35,591 bases of DNA from Crossiella sp. SN42 (lineage in GTDB: Bacteria > Actinomycetota > Actinomycetes > Mycobacteriales > Pseudonocardiaceae), in NCBI RefSeq assembly GCF_023897065.1, contig NZ_JAMHIV010000061.1:1-35591 (forward strand), given 5' to 3'. A model generated the notes under the pieces. The model was given only the letters and a program-made list of their open reading frames with translations. It did not search any database and was not told the origin of the DNA. Made by a program: the position numbers and the translations under genes. Shown piece by piece: positions 15,595-23,743 of this stretch (positions within the stretch are counted from its first letter, which is position 1; the number at the start of each line of letters is the position of its first letter).

Positions 15595-16839
15595 ATGGGC
15601 GGTGCGGTGGTGACGCCCCGGGTTGAACGTCCAGGCGAGCGGGCGCGGACGGCGACCGTGGACATCGTGGTGCCGGTGTTCAACGAGGAGAAGGCGTTGC
15701 CCGGCTGCCTGCGCGTGCTGCACGCCTACCTCAGCGCGCACTTCCCGTTCGACTGGACGATCACGGTGGCCGACAACGCCAGCACCGACGGCACGCTCAC
15801 CGTGGCCAGGCGGATCGCCGAGGCCGCGCCGAGGGTGCGGGTGCTGCGGCTGGAGGAGAAGGGGCGCGGGCTGGCGCTGCGCACCGCGTGGGGGTTCAGC
15901 GACGCCGATGTGGTGGTGTACATGGACGTCGACCTGTCCACCGGCCTGGACGCGCTGCTGCCGCTGGTCGCCCCACTTGTCAACGGGCACTCCGACCTGG
16001 CCATCGGATCGCGGCTGGCGGCGGGCTCGCGGACCGTGCGCGGGCCGCGGCGGGAGCTGATCTCGCGCGGCTACAACGCGCTGGTCCGGCTGGCGCACGG
16101 CGCGCGGTTCTCCGACGCGCAGTGCGGGTTCAAGGCCGCGCGGTCCGAGGTGGTCCGGCCGCTGCTGGAGCGGGTGGCGGACAACTCCTGGTTCTTCGAC
16201 ACCGAGCTGTTGCTGCTGGCCGAGCACAACGGGCTGCGGGTGCACGAGGTGCCGGTGGACTGGGTGGAGGACACCGACAGCCGGGTGCGGATCGCCAGGA
16301 CCGCCTGGGAGGACGTGCGCGGGCTGCTGCGGGTGGCGCGGGCCAAGGCGAGGGGGACGGCCACCGTGGACAACCTGCCGCAGCGGCCCGATCCGGCGCC
16401 GACCCACCCCGACGCGGTGCTGGGCCGCAGGGACGGCGGGCTGCTGTGGCAGCTGGTGTCCTTCGGGCTGATCGGCGCACTGTCCACAGTGGCCACCGCG
16501 GCGCTGTACGCGCTGTTCCGGGGCTGGCTGGATCCGTTGGCGGCCAACCTGTTCGCGCTCACCCTGACCACGATCCTGAACACCGAAGCCAACCGGCGCT
16601 TCACCTTCCTCGGCTGGACGGGGTCGAAGCGCACGGCGCACCTGCAAGGGCTGCTGGTCTTCGCGCTGTACTACGCGCTCACCTCGGGCGCGCTGCTCGC
16701 GCTGCACGCCGCCGAGCCGGAGCCCTCGCGCTGGCTGGAGGTCGCGGTGCTGCTGGGCTCCTCGGTGCTGGGCACCGCGGCCCGGTTCGTGGTGCTGCGC
16801 GGCTGGGTCTTCAAGAACCGGAAGGACAACTCGGCATGA
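15595..16839 (+). CDS. GT2 glycosyltransferase fused to a GtrA-type flippase domain
   Basis: A 414-residue membrane enzyme. Residues about 21-250 are a GT2 domain of the polyprenyl-phosphate sugar synthase type (VDIVVPVFNEE, ADNASTDGT, DVD at 111-113, and the CGFKA and WFFDTELL segments). It should transfer a sugar from a nucleotide sugar to a lipid phosphate carrier on the cytoplasmic side. From residue 283 (LLWQLVSFGLIGALSTVATA) a four-helix GtrA/DPMS_TM domain follows, thought to flip the lipid-linked sugar. Fusion of both steps in one chain is known in actinobacteria. ATG 15595 is chosen with GGAGGG at 15577-15582; an in-frame GTG at 15586 is also possible. The stop overlaps the next gene's start (ATGA). 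The gene order resembles ykcC-ykcB of Bacillus. Confidence 0.88.
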   Translation: MGGAVVTPRVERPGERARTATVDIVVPVFNEEKALPGCLRVLHAYLSAHFPFDWTITVADNASTDGTLTVARRIAEAAPRVRVLRLEEKGRGLALRTAWGFSDADVVVYMDVDLSTGLDALLPLVAPLVNGHSDLAIGSRLAAGSRTVRGPRRELISRGYNALVRLAHGARFSDAQCGFKAARSEVVRPLLERVADNSWFFDTELLLLAEHNGLRVHEVPVDWVEDTDSRVRIARTAWEDVRGLLRVARAKARGTATVDNLPQRPDPAPTHPDAVLGRRDGGLLWQLVSFGLIGALSTVATAALYALFRGWLDPLAANLFALTLTTILNTEANRRFTFLGWTGSKRTAHLQGLLVFALYYALTSGALLALHAAEPEPSRWLEVAVLLGSSVLGTAARFVVLRGWVFKNRKDNSA

Positions 16840-18884
16840 GCCGGATTCGTTGGCGGCACTGGGCATTGCTCGCGATCTGCGGGCTGGCCGCGGTGCTCTA
16901 CGGCTGGGCGCTGAGCCCGCAGGGCTGGGGCAACGCCTATTACTCGGCCGCGGTGAAGTCGATGTCGCAGAGCTTCACCCACTTCCTGTTCGCCAGCTTC
17001 GACCCGGTCGGCGTGGTCACGGTGGACAAGCCGCCGATGGGCCTGTGGCCGCAGGTGCTGTCGGTGTGGATCTTCGGCTACACCGGCTGGGCGGTGCTGC
17101 TGCCGCAGGTGCTGGCCGGGGCCGCGGCGGTGTTCCTGGTGCACCGCACCGTGCGCCGCTGGGCCGGGGAGCAGGTGGCGCTGCTGGCCGCACTGGTCTT
17201 CGCGCTGACCCCGATCACGGTGGCGATCAACCGGGACAACAACCCGGACACCCTGCTGGTGCTGCTCTTGGTCGGCGCGGCCTACGCCTTCACCAGGGCG
17301 GTGCAGACGGAGGTCGCGCCGGGGCGGCGGACGCGGTGGCTGCTGCTGGCCGCGTTCCTGATCGGGTGCGGGTTCCTGACCAAGATGTTGCAGGCGTGGA
17401 TCGTGCTGCCAGTGTTCGTGGCGGCGTACCTGGTCGCCGGGGTCGGCACGGTGCGGCGGCGGCTGCTGGACCTGCTGGCGGCGGCGGGGGTGGTGGTGGT
17501 GTCCTCGTTCTGGTGGGTCGCGGTGGTGGACCTGTGGCCGGGTGAGAAGCCGTACATCGGCGGGTCCACGGACGGGTCCGCGCTGGATCTGGTGTTGGGC
17601 TACAACGGTTTGGGGCGGATCTTCGGGCGCGGCGGTGGCGGTGGGGGCATGCCGCCGCCGGGGGTGGAGGTGCCCAGCGGGGCGGTCATGATGGGCGGCG
17701 GTGGGTTCGGTGGCACGGCCGGGCCGCTGCGGATGTTCAACGAGCAGAACGGCGGGCAGATCAGCTGGCTGCTGCCGCTGTGCGCGGTGGCGCTGGTGCT
17801 GGCCGCGGCGACGGTGTTCCGGCGCGGGGTGTCCGGGCAGGTGCGGGCCGGCTGGGTGCTGTGGGGTGGCTGGCTGCTGGTCACCGGGGCGGTGTTCAGC
17901 TTCGCGGCGGGGACCTTCCACCCTTACTACACGACGATGCTGGCCCCCGCGGTGGCCGCGGTGTCGGCGGCCGGGGCGCGGGAGCTGTGGCGGCGGTACC
18001 GGCAGCCGGGGTTCTGGTGGGTGCTGACGCCGGTGGCGGTGGCCGGGACGGCGGCGTGGGCCTTTGTGTTGGTGTCGCGGGACATCAGCTGGCAAGGGTG
18101 GGCCCGGTGGGCGACGGTGGCGGTGGCCGGGATCGCGGTGCTGGCGCTGGTGCTGGGGCGGTTGCCCAGGATCGTGGTGGCGCGGCGGGTCGGAGCTGTC
18201 GCGGCGGTGGCCGGGTTGTTGCTGACGCCTGCGGTGTGGTCGGCGGAGAAGGCGTTCGCGGGGACCGCCGGGGCGATGGACGGGACGAACCCGACGGCTG
18301 GGCCGGAGAGTGCCGGGCGAGGCGGGCGGGGACAGTTGCCGCCAGGGGCTTCGGGGCAGGACGCTGGTGGGCCGGGTGCTGGTGGGCAGGGCGGGCAGCC
18401 GCCGAGCGGGCAGGCTTCCGGCGGGCAGGGGTCGGGCTCGCAGCGGCCGGATGGCGCTCACGGGAGCGCGGGCGGTCCCCGGCTGGTGACCGGTGGCCGG
18501 CGGTTCGGTGGGAACGGGACCACGTTGTCGGAGGAGCAGAAGAAGATCCTCGCCTACACCACCGCGAACTCCCGGGGCGCGGAGATCGTGCTGGCGGTGG
18601 AGGGCGGGTCGGCGGGGGCCTCGCCGTTCCTGATCAACAGCGACGTGACCGTGGTCGGCATGGGCGGGTTCAGCGGCGGGGATCCGGCGCCGAGCCTGGA
18701 CCAGCTGAGCCGGTGGAAGGCGGAGGGCAAGCTGGCCTTCGTGCTCACCGACGGCGCTTCCGGCATGCGGGTGCGCGGTGGCGAGACCGGGCGGAATACC
18801 TGGATCGAGCAGCACTGCAAGCTGGTCGAGCCGAGCGCCTACGGCGGGTCGGGTGAGCAGAAGCTGTACTCCTGTCTCACCTGA
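16836..18884 (+). CDS. GT39-family (ArnT/YkcB-like) membrane glycosyltransferase
   Basis: A 682-residue GT-C enzyme that uses a lipid-linked sugar to glycosylate an acceptor outside the membrane. About ten hydrophobic segments occupy residues 8 to about 470. The characteristic first-loop motif VDKPPMGLWPQ has its Asp at residue 64, and NRDNNPDT follows. Two Gly-rich loops interrupt the membrane part (for example around residues 267-295). Residues about 485-560 form a Gly/Gln/Ser linker. The C-terminal soluble domain (EEQKKILAYTTANSRGAEIVLA, WIEQHCKLVEP) is typical of YkcA/B-like proteins. The start ATG overlaps the preceding stop (ATGA), so this gene and the GT2-GtrA gene are one operon. Sugar and acceptor are unknown; cell-wall polymers or lipids are the best guess. 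Confidence 0.9.
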   Translation: MSRIRWRHWALLAICGLAAVLYGWALSPQGWGNAYYSAAVKSMSQSFTHFLFASFDPVGVVTVDKPPMGLWPQVLSVWIFGYTGWAVLLPQVLAGAAAVFLVHRTVRRWAGEQVALLAALVFALTPITVAINRDNNPDTLLVLLLVGAAYAFTRAVQTEVAPGRRTRWLLLAAFLIGCGFLTKMLQAWIVLPVFVAAYLVAGVGTVRRRLLDLLAAAGVVVVSSFWWVAVVDLWPGEKPYIGGSTDGSALDLVLGYNGLGRIFGRGGGGGGMPPPGVEVPSGAVMMGGGGFGGTAGPLRMFNEQNGGQISWLLPLCAVALVLAAATVFRRGVSGQVRAGWVLWGGWLLVTGAVFSFAAGTFHPYYTTMLAPAVAAVSAAGARELWRRYRQPGFWWVLTPVAVAGTAAWAFVLVSRDISWQGWARWATVAVAGIAVLALVLGRLPRIVVARRVGAVAAVAGLLLTPAVWSAEKAFAGTAGAMDGTNPTAGPESAGRGGRGQLPPGASGQDAGGPGAGGQGGQPPSGQASGGQGSGSQRPDGAHGSAGGPRLVTGGRRFGGNGTTLSEEQKKILAYTTANSRGAEIVLAVEGGSAGASPFLINSDVTVVGMGGFSGGDPAPSLDQLSRWKAEGKLAFVLTDGASGMRVRGGETGRNTWIEQHCKLVEPSAYGGSGEQKLYSCLT

Positions 18885-18902
18885 TCGGGGCCATCCAGCA
18901 GG

Positions 18903-18920
18903 CTCCCAGGAAACTCCCAG
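18903..18920. promoter_or_regulatory. Second CTCCCAG-N4-CTCCCAG direct repeat, before the response regulator
   Basis: CTCCCAG at 18903-18909 and 18914-18920, again with an 11-base period, in the 58-base gap between the GT39 gene and the response regulator. The heptamers match those at 15488-15505 exactly while the four-base spacers differ (GAAA here, CTGT there), as expected for a binding site rather than a duplicated sequence. Autoregulation is the simplest reading. Confidence 0.6.
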
Positions 18921-18930
18921 GTTGGGCGGG

Positions 18931-18936
18931 AAGACT
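18931..18936 (+). promoter_or_regulatory. Possible -10 box; leaderless start of the response regulator
   Basis: AAGACT lies ten bases after the second CTCCCAG and ends six bases before the GTG start at 18943. If this is the -10 element, the mRNA would begin at or next to the start codon, which is common in actinobacteria. There is no ribosome binding site in front of the GTG, which fits. The repeats would then overlap the -35 region, where an OmpR-type activator binds. Confidence 0.35.
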
Positions 18937-18942
18937 GGTGGT

Positions 18943-19668
18943 GTGGACACCGCTGAGCCTTCCCGCCCGGCCAGGGTGCTGGTCGTCGACGACGAGCCCA
19001 ACATCCTGGAGCTGCTCTCGGCCGCGTTGCGGTTGAGCGGGTTCGAGGTGCACGCCGCGGACACCGGCGGCCGGGCGCTGGCCCTCGCGCGGGAGGTCGC
19101 GCCGGACATCGTGGTGCTGGACGTGATGCTGCCGGACCAGGACGGGTTCACCCTGGCCCGGCGGCTGCGCGCGGTGCGCGAACACCTGCCGGTGCTCTTC
19201 CTCACCGCGCGGGACGGGGTGGCCGACCGGATCGCCGGGCTCACCGCCGGTGGCGACGACTACGTGACCAAGCCGTTCAGCCTGGAGGAGGTCGTGCTGC
19301 GGCTGCGGGCGATCCTGCGCCGCACCAGGGCGATGGCCGAACCGGCCGGGGCGAACGGGAAGCTGCGCTACGCCGATGTGGTGCTGGACGAGGACGCGCA
19401 CGAGGTGCGCCGCGACGGCACGCTGATCACCTTGTCCCCCACCGAGTTCAACCTGCTCCGCTACCTGATCACCAACGCGGAGAAGGTGGTCAGCAAGGCG
19501 CAGATCCTGGACCGGGTGTGGAGCTACGACTTCGACGGCGACGGGCGGATCGTGGAGTCCTACATCAGCTACCTGCGGCGCAAGCTGGACTTCCGCGATC
19601 CGCCGCTGATCCACACCATCCGCGGCGTCGGCTACACCCTGCGGCTGCCCAGGACCGGCGCCAGGTGA
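18943..19668 (+). CDS. OmpR-family response regulator
   Basis: A 241-residue two-component regulator. The receiver domain has the acidic pair D16-D17, the phosphoacceptor D60 in VVLDVMLPDQDG, the Thr in FLTARD and the Lys in YVTKPF. The C-terminal winged helix (LSPTEFNLLRYLITNAEKVVSKAQILDRVW, then VESYISYLRRKL and IHTIRGVGYTLR) is the OmpR/PhoB DNA-binding type. GTG 18943 is used because it gives the expected short N-terminus; no Shine-Dalgarno sequence precedes it. The stop overlaps the GTG of the kinase gene (GTGA). The direct repeats at 18903 and 15488 are candidate binding sites, so it likely controls itself and the adjacent glycosylation genes. Confidence 0.93.
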   Translation: MDTAEPSRPARVLVVDDEPNILELLSAALRLSGFEVHAADTGGRALALAREVAPDIVVLDVMLPDQDGFTLARRLRAVREHLPVLFLTARDGVADRIAGLTAGGDDYVTKPFSLEEVVLRLRAILRRTRAMAEPAGANGKLRYADVVLDEDAHEVRRDGTLITLSPTEFNLLRYLITNAEKVVSKAQILDRVWSYDFDGDGRIVESYISYLRRKLDFRDPPLIHTIRGVGYTLRLPRTGAR

Positions 19669-21122
19669 GGCGGGCGCTCACCCTGCACGCCCGGCTGCTG
19701 CTGACCCTGTTGCTGTTGTCCGGGCTGGGACTGGCGGTGGTCGCGGTGACCAGCCACCTGCTGCTTGCCCAGTCCCTGATGTCCAAAGTGGACGAACAGC
19801 TGCGCGGCCTGGCCCGGCCCTTCGCCACCGACCGCCCGCCGCCGCGGATGCGCCCGCCGGAGGACCACCGCCCGGACCGGCAGCTGCCCACCGACGTCCG
19901 GGTGCTGTTCTTCAGCGCGGGCGGCGACCTGTGGGACAGCCTGGGCAACCTGCCCGGCGACATCAACGGCCCCGACCTCTCCGGTCTGGACCGCGCGAAG
20001 GCGCTGGCGCACAACGAGCGGCCGTTCGAGGTGCCGGACCGTTCCGGCGGCAGCGACTGGCGGGTGCGGGCGGCGGTGACCCCCACCGGGGACACCGTGG
20101 TCACCGCGCACTCGCTGGCCGGGCTGGACGCCACGCTCAACCAGCTGCTGCTGATCGAGCTGGTGGTCGGCGTGCTGGTGCTGGGACTGCTGGGCGCGGC
20201 GGCCACCGCGGTGGTGCGGATCGGGCTGCGGCCGCTGACCCGGATCGAGCACACCGCGCAGGCCATCGCGGGCGGGGAGCTCGACCGGCGGGTGCCGGAT
20301 GAGGATCCGCGCACCGAGACCGGGCGGCTGGGCGCGGCGCTGAACGTGATGCTCGGGCGGCTCGGCGACGCGCTGCGCGCCCGCGAGCAGTCCGAGGGCA
20401 GGCTGCGGTTGTTCGTCGGGGACGCCTCGCATGAGCTGCGCACCCCGCTGACCTCGATCCGCGGCTTCGCCGAGCTGTACCGCAAGGGCGGCGCGCCGGA
20501 GCGGGCGGACGTGGACCGGATCATGAGCCGGATCGAGGCCGAGGCCAGCCGGATGGGCCTGCTGGTGGACGACCTGCTGCTGCTCGCCCAGCTGGACCAG
20601 CAGCGGCTGTTCGACTTCGCCGAGGTGGACCTGCTGGTGCTGGCCGGGGACGCCGCGCATGACGCCAGGGCGCTGGACGACGGCCGCAAGATCACCCTGG
20701 TGGCCAAGGACGGGCCGGTGCGGGTGCTGGGCGATGAGTACCGGCTGCGGCAGGTGCTGGCGAACCTGGTGACCAACGCGCTGCGGCACACCCCGGCGGG
20801 CACCCCGGTGCGGATCACGCTGACCCGCGAGCCCGCGGCGGCGCAACGCGCGGCGCCCGCGGCGGCGGCCGGGACCGCGCCGCCGACCGGGGGCGAGGTG
20901 GCGGTGCTGGAGGTCGCCGACGACGGGCCGGGCATCCCGCCGGAGCACGCGGCGCACGTCTTCGACCGGTTCTACCGGGCCGATCCGGGGCGCAGCCGGG
21001 CCAAGGGCGGATCGGGACTGGGGCTGGCGATCACGGCGGCGATCGTGCACGCCCATGGCGGGCGGGTGGAGCTGCACACCGCTCAGGGTTCGCGGTTTCG
21101 TGTGCTTTTGCCGCTCGTTTAA
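19665..21122 (+). CDS. Sensor histidine kinase (HAMP, HisKA)
   Basis: A 485-residue membrane sensor paired with the preceding regulator. A transmembrane segment lies near residues 8-32 and another near 155-180; between them is an extracytoplasmic sensing region of about 120 residues, rich in Pro and Asp. A HAMP linker follows (RPLTRIEHTAQAIAGGELDRRV). The phosphoacceptor is H256 in DASHELRTPLTS. The ATPase part has the N box (LANLVTNALRHT), G1 (DDGPGI), F (FDRFYR) and G2 (GGSGLGLAI). An Ala/Pro-rich insert of about 20 residues sits between the N and G1 boxes. The GTG start overlaps the regulator stop, giving translational coupling. The signal is unknown; the adjacent glycosylation genes suggest envelope state. 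Confidence 0.92.
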   Translation: MRRALTLHARLLLTLLLLSGLGLAVVAVTSHLLLAQSLMSKVDEQLRGLARPFATDRPPPRMRPPEDHRPDRQLPTDVRVLFFSAGGDLWDSLGNLPGDINGPDLSGLDRAKALAHNERPFEVPDRSGGSDWRVRAAVTPTGDTVVTAHSLAGLDATLNQLLLIELVVGVLVLGLLGAAATAVVRIGLRPLTRIEHTAQAIAGGELDRRVPDEDPRTETGRLGAALNVMLGRLGDALRAREQSEGRLRLFVGDASHELRTPLTSIRGFAELYRKGGAPERADVDRIMSRIEAEASRMGLLVDDLLLLAQLDQQRLFDFAEVDLLVLAGDAAHDARALDDGRKITLVAKDGPVRVLGDEYRLRQVLANLVTNALRHTPAGTPVRITLTREPAAAQRAAPAAAAGTAPPTGGEVAVLEVADDGPGIPPEHAAHVFDRFYRADPGRSRAKGGSGLGLAITAAIVHAHGGRVELHTAQGSRFRVLLPLV

Positions 21123-21203
21123 CCCGATCCAGGAAATGCCATTGGGTGAGGCAATTACCGCGAGTATTCGATTTCTGTATTGTGCGGAATGACGACTACA
21201 CTT

Positions 21204-21236
21204 GGCTCGCTGTTCGCAGCTTGACGAAAGCGAGCC
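21204..21236. repeat. Inverted repeat before the second kinase gene
   Basis: GGCTCGC (21204-21210) pairs with GCGAGCC (21230-21236), ending five bases before the proposed GTG start. The 119-base gap is less GC-rich than its surroundings and probably holds the promoter, for which TACACT at 21197-21202 is a weak -10 candidate. The repeat may be an operator or a leader hairpin. Confidence 0.4.
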
Positions 21237-21241
21237 CCCGC

Positions 21242-22180
21242 GTGAACTACCTGCTCGCCGACCGCTATCGCCTTGACGGTGAGCTGGGCCGGGGCGGAAT
21301 GAGCGTGGTCTGGCACGGATTCGACACCGTGCTGGAGCGCGAGGTCGCGGTGAAGGAACTGCGCACTCCGCCCGACTGGTCGGCCGCCACCGCCGCCGCG
21401 CAGCACGAGCGCATCCGGCGGGAGGCCACCAGCGCCGCCCGAATTGATCACCCGAACGTGGTCAGGGTGCACGATCTGGTGAGTGCGGACGGTCGGCCGT
21501 GGATCATCATGGAGCAGATTCCCAGCCGGTCGCTGCAACAGGTGGTGGACGAGGACGGGCCGCTGCCGCCGGTAGTGGTCGCGCGGATCGGGCTGGCCGT
21601 GGTGGAGGCGCTGGACAACGCGCACCACCGGGGAATTCTGCACCGGGACGTGAAACCGGCGAACATCCTCCTCGCTGATGACGGCCAGATCTTCCTGACC
21701 GATTTCGGCGTGGCCCGGCTGACCGAGGCGGAGACCGCGGCCACCACCGGCGCGCTGCACGGTTCGCCCGGATATCTGGCGCCGGAGCGGTTGAAGGGGC
21801 AGCTCCCCCGGCCTGCCTCGGACTTCTGGTCGCTGGGCGCGACGCTGTACACCGCGGTGGAGGGCCGCTCGCCGTACGCGCGGGAGACCGCGGCGGCCAC
21901 CCTGACCGCGACGATCACCGCGGAGTCGCCGCCGCTGTCCAGGGCGGGCGCGCTGGCGCCGGTGGTCTCGGCGCTGTTGCGGCGCAACCCGGTGGACCGG
22001 CCGGGACCGGACCAGCTGCGCGAACAGCTCGGGCGGATCATGACCGGCCAGGCGGGCACTCCCCCGCCGCCGGTCCCGCTCACCGGCCCGCCGCCGCGCC
22101 GCACCAGCCTGCTCTTCGTCGGCATGGCCATGCTCGCGATCAGCGTCGCCCTCCTGGTCTACCTGACCCTGAGTCCCTAA
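21242..22180 (+). CDS. Ser/Thr protein kinase with C-terminal membrane anchor
   Basis: A Hanks-type kinase of 312 residues if started at GTG 21242 (MNYLLADRYRLDGELGRGGMSVVW). Kinase motifs are complete: GRGGMS glycine loop, EVAVKEL lysine, HRDVKPANILL, TDFGVARL and GSPGYLAPERL. After a short Pro-rich linker, a single transmembrane segment (LLFVGMAMLAISVALLVYL) lies at the very C-terminus, with only a few residues beyond it. There is therefore no external PASTA or other sensing domain, unlike PknB. The frame stays open upstream to 21146, but that region looks like promoter rather than protein. Its stop overlaps that of the convergent lipoprotein gene (CTAA, 22177-22180). Substrates are unknown. 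Confidence 0.88.
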   Translation: MNYLLADRYRLDGELGRGGMSVVWHGFDTVLEREVAVKELRTPPDWSAATAAAQHERIRREATSAARIDHPNVVRVHDLVSADGRPWIIMEQIPSRSLQQVVDEDGPLPPVVVARIGLAVVEALDNAHHRGILHRDVKPANILLADDGQIFLTDFGVARLTEAETAATTGALHGSPGYLAPERLKGQLPRPASDFWSLGATLYTAVEGRSPYARETAAATLTATITAESPPLSRAGALAPVVSALLRRNPVDRPGPDQLREQLGRIMTGQAGTPPPPVPLTGPPPRRTSLLFVGMAMLAISVALLVYLTLSP

Positions 22181-23658
22181 CCCGCGCGGATCGCGGACAG
22201 GCGCAGGCCGGTGACCGGGTCGGGGGTGACCTCGGCCAGGCGGGTGGACCAGTAGAGGTGCCCGTGCGGGGACCACAGCGGGGCCAGCGGGAGCTCGCGG
22301 AGCGCGATGTTCTCGGCCAGGCGGAGGTCGCGGTCGGCGGCATCCGAGGTGGCCGCGGTGGTGATCAGCTCGGTGTAGGTGGCGTTGGTGAAGCCGACTT
22401 CCGCGGCCAGGGTGGTCAGCAGGGCGGTGGGGTGGGGGTAGGCGGCGCGGGCGGTGAGCAGGTAGGGGCCGTCGAAGCGGTGGTGCCGCGCGGACTCGGT
22501 GTACTCGGCGGCGGGCAGGCCCTTGGCCTTGATCTCCGGCGCGTTCAGGGACAGGCGGAGCTGGGCGGCCAGGGGTTCGGCCCAGGTGCGCTGGTCGGTG
22601 TCCTGGTTGAAGTAGATCGTCAGGTTCTTCGGCAGTTCGCTCTGGCGGGCGAGCAGGGCGGCGGCCTGCACGTCGTGGTTGCAGGGGCGGCAGGCGGAGT
22701 CCTTGCGGTCCGCGCCCAGGGCCTGCGGCAGCAGCGCGGTGGCCGGGGTGACCCGGTGCGCCAGCGGGCCGGTGGCCAGGGCCTCGCGGTCGATGCCCAT
22801 GGACAGGGCGTGCCTGCGGGCCTGGTCGGCGAACTCCGGGCGGGCCGGGAAGGCCAGGTAGGTGGCCTCCGGTTGCGGCCAGGTGGCGCTGCGGCTGGCG
22901 AACTGGCCGGTGAGCTGGCCGTGCTCAGCGGCCGGGATCTCGGTGGCCAGGTCGATCTTGCCCGCGGTGAGCTGGGCGTACTGGGCCGCGGCGTCGGCGA
23001 CCAGCACGGTGATGGCCTCGGACTTGGCCTTGGTGGCGCCCGCGTAGTCCGGGTTGGCGACCAGGCGGGTGCCGTTCGACCAGGGGCGTTCGGCGCGGAA
23101 CGGGCCGTTGCCGACCAGGGTGGTCCAGTCCTTGCGGGTCAGCGCGGCTTCGGTCAGCGGGGCGAGCAGGGTGCTGGTCAGCGCGACCGGGAAGTGCCGC
23201 AACGGCTTGGCCAGGGTGACCTCCAGGGTGAGCTCGTCCGGCGCGCCCACCTCGCGCACGCCCAGCTCGTCCAGCAGCGCGCCGGCGGCCCACTTCTCCT
23301 GCCGGGCCGCCGCCCAGGTCTGGGCGTAGGACTTCGCGGTCACCGGGGTCTTGTCGTGGAAGCGCCAGCCCGGTCGCAGCCGGATCGTCCACCGCCGTTG
23401 GTCGGGAGATTCCACCCGTTCCGCGGCGGCCGGCACCGGGGCCGCGCCCGGGTTGTCCGCGGCCAGCAGCGGTGTCCACAGCGCGCCGGTGAGCAGCTTT
23501 CCCGGGTGGTCCACGGCCTGGCCGGGCAGCAGGGTGGCCGGTTCGGTCACCGCGATGGTGAACGTGCCGGGCTGGGGCGGCGGCGGGGTCTCGGCGGTGG
23601 TGCAGGCGGTCAGGGCGCTGACCGCCAGGGCCGTCAGCAGGGTGTCGCGGCGGCGCAT
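22177..23658 (-). CDS. Family 5 (peptide-type) ABC substrate-binding lipoprotein
   Basis: A 493-residue extracytoplasmic solute-binding protein. The N-terminus has basic residues, a short hydrophobic stretch and the lipobox LTAC, with the lipidated Cys at residue 19. Family 5 features include the GPFRAERPW-like core, WTIRLRPGWRFHDKTPVTAKSY near residue 90, and AYPHPTALLTTLA in the C-terminal lobe. It should bind peptides or other small molecules at the cell surface and depends on signal peptidase II for maturation. No ABC permease or ATPase of the matching type is adjacent, so it is an orphan, perhaps serving a transporter elsewhere or acting in signalling. ATG 23658 is preceded by GGAGGAG. 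It converges with the kinase gene and their stop codons overlap. Confidence 0.9.
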   Translation of the reverse strand: MRRRDTLLTALAVSALTACTTAETPPPPQPGTFTIAVTEPATLLPGQAVDHPGKLLTGALWTPLLAADNPGAAPVPAAAERVESPDQRRWTIRLRPGWRFHDKTPVTAKSYAQTWAAARQEKWAAGALLDELGVREVGAPDELTLEVTLAKPLRHFPVALTSTLLAPLTEAALTRKDWTTLVGNGPFRAERPWSNGTRLVANPDYAGATKAKSEAITVLVADAAAQYAQLTAGKIDLATEIPAAEHGQLTGQFASRSATWPQPEATYLAFPARPEFADQARRHALSMGIDREALATGPLAHRVTPATALLPQALGADRKDSACRPCNHDVQAAALLARQSELPKNLTIYFNQDTDQRTWAEPLAAQLRLSLNAPEIKAKGLPAAEYTESARHHRFDGPYLLTARAAYPHPTALLTTLAAEVGFTNATYTELITTAATSDAADRDLRLAENIALRELPLAPLWSPHGHLYWSTRLAEVTPDPVTGLRLSAIRAG

Positions 23659-23743
23659 CCGGGCTCCTCCTCCGGGGGCGATGCCTTGTCCCCCACGGGA
23701 ACCCAGCCTAGGTTGTTCCTGGCCGAACGATCGGGAGGGCGTC

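Noticed and set aside
14911-16866. A 651-residue minus-strand open frame as one large protein
   Set aside because: Only the last 179 codons are lspA. The rest is the antisense of the GT2-GtrA gene and has no domain.
15888-18884. A 998-residue fusion ahead of the GT39 protein
   Set aside because: The first 316 codons are an out-of-frame reading of the GT2-GtrA gene. The real start is ATG 16836, coupled to the preceding stop.
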